Source of the DNA: Eumeta japonica
Lineage: Eukaryota > Arthropoda > Insecta > Lepidoptera > Psychidae
Length of the DNA stretch: 64,000 bases
Assembly: GCA_005406025.1 (NCBI GenBank)
Contig: BGZK01000868.1
Span: forward strand, 62,001-126,000
Direction of reading: 5' to 3'
Part shown: piece by piece, positions 1 through 10,126 of the stretch
How the letters are laid out: the number at the start of each line of letters is the position of its first letter
Numbering within the stretch: the first letter of the stretch is position 1
Made by a program: the position numbers and the translations under genes
Notes under the pieces: generated by a model
Told to the model about the DNA's origin: nothing
Database searches by the model: none
What the model saw: only the letters and a program-made list of their open reading frames with translations

Positions 1-310
1 AATAAAAAACCAAAAACTTGGTTTTTTGAATTTTTCACCTAAATTTTGAGGTTATGTGAAAAATCTGCAAATACAAAAGTTGTAGATCTTTTTATTGCCT
101 ACAACTTTGCCATTTAACTTTTTCCATAGGACTTGTAGTTTGCCGGAAATCAAGATAAACCATTTTTACCCTAAAACTCACCCCTCCCACTTCCCGAACT
201 CGGATCGACCGTAATTTATTTTTCCTCTCATTTTGATCATATTCCCTGCTTTTCTAATGGGTTTCATCCTACTGTAATTTTTTCATTTTTACCATTTTTG
301 TAGGCTTTGA
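1..310. repeat. probable dispersed repeat, unclassified
   Basis: AT-rich non-coding stretch with the style of a common insect dispersed repeat: phrases such as GTTGTAGATCTTTTTATT and ACCATTTTTACCCTAAAA followed by a C-rich patch and CGAACTCGGATCGACC. I recall similar text recurring in lepidopteran genomes but cannot name the family. No ORF, no terminal repeats inside the window; it probably begins before position 1. Confidence 0.35.
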
Positions 311-1681
311 CCCTGGTCTAAATAGCTAAAAACATGGAGTTAGCATTTGATATAAACTGTAACATGAAAGTGGTAGTGTCAATAACGTACTAACGAGAAA
401 CAGATATCGTTGGTTTTACTGTTCAAACAGTCCTCATTGTTTTTATATAGTTTTTTTTTTTTTGTTGTCTTTATGTAGTACATTTATTATTATAATTATT
501 ATTAATCAAATTTTTGAAATTCTGATAGGTAAAAATTAAAATGAACAGTCACCGATTTTGTATGAAACCAATCAGAAGTAACGAAATATTAGTGACTGAG
601 AACAGTTTTATTAGACTAAATTCAAATTCAAAATTTCGTTATTTCATAGGTTACAAAATAACACTTGATAATAATATTATGTGAATTACACTTTATGTTC
701 ATGAATATTTGTCTTCTAAATATTCGGAAATTGTGTAATACCCCTTTTTAATGAGTGATTGTTTAATAACATTCTTAAATTTAAACAGGAGTAAATCATA
801 AATATCCACAGGGACCATAGATAAACAGGGACCTTATTGAACAGCGCACACAGAGTATTAAATGAATTCTGACTTTACACAGTCGACTAACATTACTACT
901 TAACATTATATAACTCATTTTGTTTTTATTTCTGGTATTGAGTTTATGTCGACTATCTTTTAAACGCTTCTAAATATTTTTACATGTGAAGATACTTTTA
1001 TAAATGAATGCAAGTATGCAAGATTGCATAAAAATATTAAATGCTTCTCTCTTGTGTATAATAAAAGTTTCGTTTCTTTGCAGTGTGATTAGGTGTATTT
1101 TTTTTAAATTTTTGTTAATGTAGAAAAATTTAGTAATTTAGAATTAAAAACGATTTTAACTAAAGATTTTTCAATACATCTGAGATTCGTAAATTAAAGT
1201 AACTATATAATAAATTCTTTTTGAGTCCAACAACCACAGAACACAGAAACAAGAGACTAGAAATAGTAAGTAAGCGAGGCATGCGTGAGTTTAAAAGACT
1301 TAAATTTTGGAACAGCGACAGTATAGTGACTCATTCCGTTATGGATGCGCGTACTGTGTACATCTCCTTAATTATGACGTATTGCAATATTTGTAACTGT
1401 GGAAACCAGTCAAAAAAAGAGTTAATAAAAGTAAGATTACTTTTCATATGCGAGTAGTTTTTTGAAGTTATATATAAGATTAAACGCAAAAATTCGAACA
1501 ACATTCATCACGATTGAAATCGCTTTGCAGGAGAGACAAATGCGTCATGACCGTGTAGTGATGTACCACTTGTCCTGAAATATTGATCCTTAAATGTACT
1601 TACTAAATGCAATAGATTTAAAATTTCTGAGGAAAACAAGTATTAAATTATTATATCATAAATATAATTAAATATACTATC
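311..1681. other. AT-rich intergenic, nothing recognised
   Basis: No protein similarity, no clear terminal repeats. A 78-codon open stretch at 1221-1457 has no recognisable domain and is treated as chance. The segment ends at the target duplication of the hAT element. Confidence 0.5.
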
Positions 1682-2189
1682 GTCTAGACCAGTGGTTCTT
1701 AACCTTTTTAGGTCCGTTACCCTTATGACCTAACTAGGGTCACAGATTTTACCCCTCCTCCCAACGGTGCACTCAAACAATACGTGTTAATACAAATAAG
1801 TAGACTTTATTAAACATAAAAACAATTGCACATGAAAAATTTAGACAGTTTTACAAAGAAATACATTTTTAAGCTAGGTTTTTTCAATAAATTTAATAAT
1901 AACTACTTAAAAATAAAATAACTTCGGAGTTATTTTACAATCATCAGTTGAAAGGTTGAGATTGAGGGAAATATAGGTATGATGAATGCTTGTGTTTGAG
2001 TGTTATTTATATACATAAGTATGTATCTATATATGTGTGTATGTATGTATATTGTATATTATTTATTTAATTATTAGACTGATAAAGTATTATGCAATTG
2101 TTTTAATTTCTAAAATTTAGAAAACATAAAACAAATTTATAATGTTAGTGCGAAGGTTGGTACTGCTTCGCATTTACAAGTTTGGTAAT

Positions 2190-4629
2190 GTTAGGTTTTG
2201 TTTCACTTAAAGCGCATCTCAAATCGTGTTCCACATTGAGACGATTTCTGGCCTTTGTTTTTAGCGTGACCAAAGTTGAAAAACCACTCTCACACCTGTA
2301 AGTAGTAGCAAACGGTACCAACATTTTTAAAGCTCTGTCTGCTATGATGGGATATTCAACACCTACATTTTTCCAAAATGTACATAGGACGTAATTTTGG
2401 AATCTAACTTTTAAAGTGCAATCAAATCAAATCAAATCAAAACAAAAATATCTTTATTTCGTAGGTAATGAAATTACACTTGAAATATGTCATTAATAAA
2501 TTCATTTCGACATTACCGCCTATTCCAAATGCTGATTCACCGAGAGAAGAATGGGCGAGAAACTCAAGGTTTGCTCTTTTTACTCATCAATACAAAAGAT
2601 TTAGTCATTTATAATTTAATTGACATTTAAAGATAATAATAAAATAACCTGATTGTGAGCAACTCAATCCCAGGGCTTTTTCATTAAGATATTCAATACG
2701 GTATAATAGCCTTGCCATATAATTTTCTTTTAACGTAACGTTTAAACTCAGTAAATGGCAAATTTTGAATTTCATTTGAGATCTTATTATAAAAGCGCAC
2801 ACACATCCCTTTAAATGATTTATTAACTTTACTTAGACGAGTCTTATGAGCAGCAAGATCATTCTTATGTCTAGTGTTAATGTTATGGATGTCGCTCCTT
2901 TTATGAAACGATTTTATATTTCTCTTGACATATACCAGGTTTTCGTATATATTGTGATGCTAAGGTTAGGATATTAATTTCCTTAAATTTTTCTTTGAGA
3001 AACGTCATTGGTCTCAGATCATAAACAGCACGAATAGCTCGCTTCTGCAGCATGAAAATTGTGTTAATATCCGCTGCGTGACCCCATAACAATATTCCAT
3101 AGGCCCTCCTCGCGTAGCCCAAGAAATTCTACTTTAGCTGACACATCTTCATCCTTAAAAATATTATCATCAGTCAAAAATGGTCTCAATACCCAAGAGT
3201 TGGACTGACGGTTATCCATGTCCGGGAAATATTGTTGCAGTGAGCTTATTACTGACGACAAATGCTGTACTACGGAATCTTCAAATGTAATTTTGTCAGC
3301 TTTATCGTTTTCCAGTTGCTCACAAACTTGTGGAAACATTATCATATAGCCAACCTGAACTCTACGTTTGTATAATTCTAATTTGCGAATAAAGCTTGCT
3401 ACTTTATCTTGCTATATTAAAATATTGGTCATATTTCCCTGTAACGAAAGATTGAGACTATTGATATCAGAAAAAAAATCTGCAAGATACGCCAGCATTT
3501 GGACAAATATTTTATCTTTAATTTTTAAGTAAAACTCTGTTTTTATCTTTTTTTGATCTTTGGTTTTCCAAAAATAATCTTATTTCTTCGCGAAGCTAAA
3601 ACACTCTGTTTAACACTTTTCCTCGTGACAGCCAGCGAACCTCTGTATGATACAAGAGGGAGTTTTAGCGCCAACTTCATCGCAAAGCACTTTGAACAAT
3701 CTAGAATTGGTAGCGCCTCCACGAATATAATTTACAATTTTTACAATATCATTTAACGTGTTTAATAGATCAGTAGGAAGCGTCTTGACAGCTAGAGCGT
3801 AGCGATGTATCAGGTAATGATATGATAAAACTTGAGGAGCGACTTATTTTACCATTGCTTGGAATCCCGAAGGAATACCCATCATGGAAGGCGTACTGTC
3901 TGTGCAGACGCCAACTAGCTTTGACCAGTCTATTCTGTTTTCTTCAATAAATTGTTTTAAACTTAAGAATACGTCTTCTCCACGAGTGGCGATCAAAGAC
4001 TTACAGAAAAGTATTCTTCTTCAAAATTATCATCTTTTATCTAACGTGTAAATACCAATAATTGCGAGCATGAAGCTACATCAGTCCACTCATCTAATTG
4101 CAGCGCAAACATTAGACTTTCTTTAATTTCAGAAATTACAGTTCCTAAAATGTCGCTACTCATCTCTTCAATACGACTTTGAACTGTTGTATTGGAGAGT
4201 GCGATCTGCTTTATCTTGGCCACATGTTGCTCGCCAATTACAAGGGATACTGCATCACAATAAGCAAGGCTTAATGAGATCCTCTCCTATAGTATGCGGT
4301 TTTTTGTTTACAGCAATGCGATAAGAAATTTTATATGAAGCTTGAAGACACGATTCGTTTGCCTTTTGTACGTTTCCCGAAGAATCCATCCGCGAAGCCT
4401 ACAGAGCACGTTCCTTAGTCTTAAAAAAATCTATATCTTTTGCTACCAACTCCTTATGAACTTTTTCAAGATGTTCTTTTAATTTGCTTGGTTTCATGCT
4501 CTCTTCAGAAAGAACTTTACTACATAGAACACACTGAGGCTTTTCTACATTCCTGTCAACAAGCTTTGTAAATCCCCATTGTAGAAATGCTTTTTTATAA
4601 GAACGTTTTTTTCCAGATGTAGAAGCCAT
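2190..4629 (-). pseudogene. hAT transposase relic (ZBED5-like), interrupted by a LINE
   Basis: Read on the minus strand from 4629. Residues 1-76 form a BED-type zinc finger: CxxC in 'PQCVLCSKVL' then H-x5-H in 'HLEKVHK'. At 4223-4041 comes a block with 'IKESLMFALQLDEWTD', matching the conserved 'ALQLDESTD' segment of ZBED5/FAM200-type hAT transposases. At 3345-3122 the chain continues to 'DVSAKVEFL', is cut by the nested LINE, and resumes at about 2418 with 'TFWKNVGVEYPIIADRAL' and 'CESGFSTLVTLKTKARNRL', the hAT C-terminal dimerisation signature. Stops and frame changes between blocks show it is dead. A domesticated ZBED gene is unlikely because the terminal repeats and target duplications are still in place. 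Confidence 0.9.
2419..3121 (-). mobile_element. 5'-truncated non-LTR retrotransposon (CR1/Jockey-like 3' end) nested in the hAT
   Basis: On the minus strand 3122-2901 encodes 'AYGILLWGHAADINTIF', 'LQKRAIRAVYDL' and 'REKFKEINILTLASQYI', the C-terminal reverse-transcriptase tail common in lepidopteran CR1/Jockey-type LINEs. The 3' end (plus 2423-2445) is a short tandem of TTTGATT units instead of poly(A), as in CR1-like elements. The hAT reading stops exactly where this begins and resumes where the tail ends, so the LINE landed in an existing hAT copy and is younger. Only about 0.7 kb of 3' sequence is present: a typical dead-on-arrival 5' truncation. Confidence 0.88.
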
Positions 4630-5384
4630 GTCATCTAAAACAATCGACCAAAATCAAGACACGAAAATAATAAACAGTGACAGCAGTGTTGGCTAGTTTT
4701 AACGTTGTATAACTACGTTTTTGAATGTAGGTATACTTACTTTAATGAAAGCAACTGATCATATTCAGTTGACAAATTATTTGTGTGCCTACAATACTAT
4801 TCTGCTGGTAGTTCATTTATCAATGAAAGTACCCACCTTATACTTTATTTCTGACATACTTGCAATATTTTGCAATTTAACTACTACCTATTTGCCTGTA
4901 AAAATAATAGCAGAGTAACTTTACTTATTTGTAAAGTTTATGTAACTTTGTATTACAATTTTTTTACAAATTGTTGACATATAAAGTTTTATGATATAGG
5001 TCCCAGATCATCAGCAATAAGTAAATAAGTAGGTACTTATAACAATATTGAAAAACATTGCGGCTACCAGACTAACACATTAACTAATTATAACTTGTTG
5101 ATTACCTACTTGTAAAACCAAGTTACAAAGTAGGTAGCTAAGTTCCTTCCTACCATAACATAACATACACTCACGTCTGTATTTATTGAGTTCGTAACAA
5201 AATAATATAACATCAAAATCCACAATAACAAAGAAACACTTACCAAAAAAGTAAATTATAATATTGAAGTATATTTTTAGTGGCTTCTGGGGTTAGGGTT
5301 TTGATTGTTTGTGCACAAAACAATAAAACAAATGAAATCACTGCACGAATTCAACGGTACAATTAAAATTGCACCAGTTGCCTG

Positions 5385-5480
5385 AGGCCAGCGCGGGGCG
5401 AGGAGAGGGGGCGCTCACTCGCTCGGTGACGAGAAGATGCGCGCACTCGTTCGCGCGGGGCGGCAGCGGTGGCGTAGGTT
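5385..5480. other. CpG-rich block inside the right part of the hAT
   Basis: An abrupt GC/CpG-rich patch (runs such as GCGCGGGGCGAGGAGAGGGG and TTCGCGCGGGGCGGCAGCGG) in otherwise AT-rich DNA, about 0.75 kb upstream of the transposase BED-finger start. It is plausibly the transposon promoter or 5' leader. This is inference from position and composition only. Confidence 0.45.
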
Positions 5481-5769
5481 CTCAGATTGTCATTTTGAAA
5501 TTCGGCGTTTGAGACAACAACCTGCTCTGCTCATTATTACCCCCACGAAATACAAGTTTTAACCCCGCGGGGGTAATTACCCCTAGGTTAGGAACCACTG
5601 GTCTAGACTCTTAATAATTTACTGTATGGTGCACTAACTGCATAAAGACATAAAAAATGTAGTTAAATAACATTGTGTTATTGGTAATTGAAATTAAGTA
5701 TTGCGCAATAAAGTTTTATACTCGGTGTACAAAATTTATAATACAATGCAAGTAAGTTAAATAAAACAT

Positions 5770-7600
5770 TACAATATTCTTTTTTTCTAGTTTTCCCAAA
5801 GAAGTAAATGGATAGAAGCAACAGGAAAAAGAAACTGGTTCCCAACCAAATATAGCAGAATATGTTCAACACATTTCAACAACAATGATTTCAACCTTGT
5901 TACAAAAAAAAACAAATACTTTTGAAAAATGCTTGCCCATCAATTAATATCTGGAGAGGAAACACGCAAAATGTGAGTATTATTTTTAAAATAAAACTAC
6001 TTGCTTTTTTCCAACTATTGATCGTTCACTACTAAATAAGTGCTTTTCTTCTCCAGGTTTTAAGTTCTACGAGCTTCTTTTAAACCTGTAGTGCAAATTT
6101 AACTATGGAGTAACTTAATTTAAATTTTTGGATTATCGTAAGTTTGTGGGTTAGTATATTAATATGAACGTAACTTTATAGCTCTCAGAAGAATCTCATG
6201 ATAATAATACGTTGTCGTCATCGATCAAAACTAAATCAACTACTGCAACCGTTGAACAACACAGAAAGATTGAAATTTCTCATACTCCGAGGAAACAGAA
6301 AATGCGCCGTATACTTAATATTCACGGAAATACAATTAAAGAACAAAAATTAAAAATCAAAAGATTAGAAACAAAAAACAGGCGATATAGAAAAAAAATA
6401 ACATTAAAAACAACAAATTAGGACGTTGTAGAAAAAAAAAATTAGAAACGAAATTATAGGATATTTTGGATGACTTAAAAGAAAAAAAATGTAAATAATG
6501 ACAAACTTTCTTTTAAAAAACACTAATATTGGTATAAAGGACTTCATCAATAGATGTAAACATAATTTTGAATCGGATAAAATTAATCGAACTAAATATT
6601 CTAAAGCATTGAGAAGCTTTTTCATGACTTTTCATTTTTATTCACCGTAGGCATATGAATATGTGCGGAAAAAATTTGACACTTGTTTACCTCATGCAAG
6701 AACCATAAAAAAAGTGGTATCAATGCATAGATGCACAACCAGGATTTACTACAGAATCACTATGTGCTATAAAAATGAAAATGACGTCAACAAACTATCC
6801 TTTAGTTTGTAATTTAGTCATTGCTGAAATGGCAATCAAACAACGAATAGAATGAGATGGAAAACAAATGCACGGATACGTAAACATTGGAAATATTGCC
6901 AATAGTAGCGATAATTTGGCTGAGGCCAAACAGGCATTAATATTTTTATTGACTGCAATCAATGGAGCCTGGAAAGTACCAGTTGGCTATTTTCTTATTG
7001 ATGGGGTAACAGGAGAACAAAAAGCCAACTTAATTGTACAATGTTTCGAATTGCTTCACACAACAGGTGTAGAAGTAGTGTTTATTACTTTCGACGGATG
7101 TCCTGCTAATATGACAATGGCGAAAATTCTTAGGTGTTTATTTAAAGTGAATGAAATGAAGATCAGTTTTCACAAAGAAACTTATTTATGTTTTTCCAGA
7201 TGCTTAACATATGCTGAAGATGTTTCAAAATGCTTTAGAAGCAAGTGGAATGTTTAAAGATAATCAAGACCGTTCTATCATGTGATCGTATCTCCAAAAA
7301 CTTAATGAACTGCAAGAAAGAGAGCATCTTCATCTTGCTAACAAATTAAGACGAGCCCATATTTTATTTAAAAATCAAATAATGAAAGTTGAATTAGCTT
7401 CACAACTCTTTAGCAACAGCGTTGCGGATGCTTTGACATGATGCTTAGAATCACGAATACCTGAATTTGAGGGTGTGAGGCTACAGTAAACTTTTTGAGG
7501 AATACTAATAAATTGTTTGATGTATTAAACTCAAGAAATATAAATCAAATCCACTTTAATAAAAAACCTCTAAACTTTCGCAATAAGGAAAAAATATTTG
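5770..7600 (+). pseudogene. P-element/THAP9-type transposase relic
   Basis: Several blocks in order on the plus strand but in shifting frames. At about 5799-5892 'SKWIEATGKRNWFPTKYSR' and 'ICSTHF' give the second half of a THAP zinc finger (W...P...CxxH). At 6212-6421 a basic coiled-coil stretch ('KLKIKRLETKNRRYRKK') fits the leucine-zipper region. At 6868-7257 comes the DDE/RNase-H-like core ('HGYVNIGN', 'GAWKVPVGYFLIDG', 'EQKANLIVQC', 'ITFDGCPANM'), close to THAP9. At 7285-7440 'REHLHLANKLRRAHILFKN' and 'KVELASQLFSNSVADAL' match the following conserved region, and 7465-7590 contains 'VLNSRNINQIHF'. A one-base shift near 6710 and stops near 7260, 7440 and 7485 break it. No P-type terminal repeats were found. 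Start and end are approximate. Confidence 0.87.
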
Positions 7601-8570
7601 CATGCACAATCTTTATTTATTTCCACATATATTAAATACAGATATTAAATATTGTTGTATATTACGATAACCTTTAGATACATGAATGTATAGAACGATC
7701 GAGAATTTGCAGTATCGTCACAAAATAATTAGTATCTTGTTTTAAAATTAACATTATTAACATTTATTGCTTAAATAAGCGAGTATTATGTTTTATTAAT
7801 ATCATAATTAATTATTATCAGAATTATTTATGAGAAATTTTGTCGTATATATAAAATAGATTTGTTCTTTGTTATAAACACAAAGATCAAATCTATTTTA
7901 TACATACGAAAAAATTTCTCATAACTTATAGTTCTTTGGTAATAAAGAAATTTTTAGGAGGATCCTTTATTCTCATTGTTTTTTAGAAATAGGTACATAA
8001 TCACTATTTGGAATGTTAAGAACCATTTTTCATCATTTCTGGTGCTTATGCGAATATTATATAGATGTATAATAATGTTCTTCAAACACAATCTATTCCG
8101 GCATTTCAGATATTACCTCAGACAAACAGACAGATATTTAATTTGTATTAATTTTTTTGTATTGATCTTGGATTGTTTACTGATACAGAAATCTAGTGTA
8201 AGAGCTTCTTCAATTATTTCCTTTTAAACTAATATTTAGCAAAAAGTCACTTTATAATTAAGTTTGCTTTCTACATCTTTCTTTTAACGATTTTTAGCCC
8301 TAACAACAAATGGAGGACGTAGAATGCAAAATTTATTTCTAAGTAGTTAAGGTATTTTTATATGAATTTATGGTAATAAGAAAGTACAAAAATTGTTAAC
8401 GATAGTTTTAATAAGGCACATCATTAGAGTTTTATTATAAACTAGAAAAAAGTATACAACCTTAGTCGTGGGGGTACTTGTCAATGATACTACTGTTTAT
8501 TTTATTTCTAACATCTTTTTTAAAACAAATCCAAACATAAAAAGCATGTTTCTATTTTAAGAATCACTCT
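7601..8570. other. AT-rich intergenic with one long hairpin
   Basis: Apart from the hairpin at 7829-7923 I recognise nothing. An 83-codon open stretch at 7976-8227 is low-complexity and hydrophobic, without family similarity. Confidence 0.45.
7829..7923. repeat. 44-bp imperfect hairpin with 7-nt loop
   Basis: The left arm 7829-7872 (begins TATGAGAAATTTTGTCG) pairs with the right arm 7880-7923 (ends AAAAAATTTCTCATA) with three mismatches over 44 positions; the loop is TATAAAC. This could be a small foldback MITE or a pre-miRNA-like RNA hairpin. The size (about 95 nt) would suit a miRNA precursor, but near-perfect AT-rich pairing is also what a young palindromic MITE gives. No coding potential. 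Confidence 0.8.
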
Positions 8571-8571
8571 A

Positions 8572-9236
8572 TGCTATCATAGTCTAATCGACAAGTTCAA
8601 AATCGTGTTAATTCTTGATAAAGATCCTAAAAATATGTAAAATATATAAAAACAACTACATGTAACAAAAGGATAAAAAACCATTTTTGTATTTTTACTA
8701 AAAAAGTTTCTTCAATAAGTTTGTACATGGTTGTTTTTGTAGTTTTTTGAGAAAAAACATAATGGTCATCTGAATTTGTTTATACCAAGTCATCAACTTA
8801 ATAAACACTTAAAATATTTATAAAAAAAAAATTTTTTTTTGTTAATCTACTCAGAAATGGCAATTATGAATTCTAAAGAAGAAATCATTTCTAAACTAAT
8901 TATTTAAACAATAAAAATATTTAAAAAATTATTTCAAACAATTAAAAAGGTTTTTACAAACCATATTTTTTTCATGAAAACAAAATACTAAGAAAAAAGT
9001 TTCTCAAAATTTTAAATTAATCCATTTGTTCATAAGCAGTTCATTAATTAATGGCAAAAATTTTTTTTTCAACTTTGGATAATGCTTCTATAAAATACAA
9101 AAATAGCCATAACTGAAGATAGGATTTTAAAAAAAATTTTAACTCCATTTTTCAGGAATTTAATTTTTTTAATTTTAAAAAAATATTATAAACAAAATAC
9201 AAAAATTTAAGATATTTTATAACGTGGTCTTGTTAA

Positions 9237-9309
<73 letters not shown>

Positions 9310-9922
9310 TAAGAAGAGCTCCAAGAAGCCAAAAAATTATAGGCCAATTACTTAAACTTTTGTAGCGTCTTTTATAAAAATGAAAGTCCACGAAAAATCA
9401 CTTAGTTAACAATTATATAACTTTTTGAAAAATCAACAAAAATTTTTTTGTCTACGGGACTTTATTCATTGAAGTGTTCTGATGACACCATAATTTTTTA
9501 AAATTTTAATATTCCTATTTAATCCTATAAAAAAAATATTTTATTTGAGACTCTGTTGAGCGGAAGTGTGGCCATGCTGTATCGGTCGCGCGGAGCCCTA
9601 TTTTTAGCACTAAATTAAAATTATAAATAATAGACGTAAAGTTCCGGGAGTCAAAACTTGTTTTAGGAAATTTTCTCCTCTTTATGAGTCTTTTTTTAAA
9701 ATTTCTTAAGTATTAATAATTTTTGAGTAATTGCCAAAAAATTGAAAAACCATTTTTTTCATCTTAATTTGTTAATAACTTTTGCAATTTATATCGTGCA
9801 GTAAAATCCTTTAAATGCATTTTTTTAGACGTCATTCCGAATCCAATGAGCTATCTCACATATTTTTAGGACCTTTACCAAGAATTAACACGATTTTGAA
9901 CTTGTCGAATAGACTATTAGCA
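8572..9922. repeat. AT-rich block flanked by ~65-bp inverted repeats
   Basis: The left arm, about 8572-8638 (contains CGACAAGTTCAAAATCGTG), recurs inverted at about 9859-9922 with roughly a handful of mismatches. The interior is very AT-rich, has no ORF, and contains the (AT)n run at 9239-9304. The arrangement suggests a non-autonomous DNA element of about 1.35 kb, but I see no convincing target duplication, so the true ends may lie outside the arms. Confidence 0.6.
9239..9304. repeat. (AT)n microsatellite
   Basis: An uninterrupted run of AT dinucleotides about 65 bp long. No other function is seen. Confidence 0.97.
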
Positions 9923-10102
9923 CCTTTTTCATAGCCAATATTAATCTCTTTAGATTTATATTTTGAATTTGACACATGATAATATTGTTCTGTGTCCATG
10001 TTTGACGTTAATTTGATGTATTAGCGGCTATTGTCTTCCTTTTTTTCGTTTTGTTATTATTTACGGTTAAAGTAAATTAAACTTTAATTATTTTCTCTAG
10101 AT

Positions 10103-10117
10103 ATGGTTAGTTGTTAA
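10103..10117 (+). promoter_or_regulatory. four-codon upstream ORF before CNOT11
   Basis: ATG GTT AGT TGT TAA closes 9 nt before the CNOT11 start codon at 10127. If the transcript begins upstream of 10103 this short uORF would be translated first and could dampen CNOT11 initiation. The transcription start is unknown, so this is conditional. Confidence 0.4.
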
Positions 10118-10126
10118 GCATTTACC

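Larger units (their letters stand above)
1690..5600 (-). mobile_element. hAT DNA transposon, full-length but decayed
   Basis: The ends are CAGTGGTTCTTAACCT on the left and, inverted on the right, CAGTGGTTCCTAACCT: typical hAT-type terminal inverted repeats. They are flanked by a perfect 8-bp target duplication GTCTAGAC at 1682-1689 and 5601-5608, itself a palindrome. The 3.9-kb interior encodes, on the minus strand, pieces of a ZBED5-like hAT transposase (BED finger, core, C-terminal dimerisation region). A LINE fragment is nested at 2419-3121. A CpG-rich block (about 5385-5480) lies between the right end and the transposase start, where the promoter would be expected. Intact duplications mean the insertion has not been rearranged, but the coding region is broken. 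Confidence 0.93.

Noticed and set aside
1221..1457. 78-codon plus-strand open frame
   Set aside because: No similarity, no splice context, AT-rich surroundings.
4399..4629. domesticated BED-finger gene
   Set aside because: It is the N-terminus of a hAT transposase still inside its terminal repeats, with the rest of the chain disrupted.
6868..7257. functional host THAP9-like gene
   Set aside because: Flanking blocks of the same protein are in other frames with stops, so the 129-codon frame is only a surviving piece of a dead transposase.
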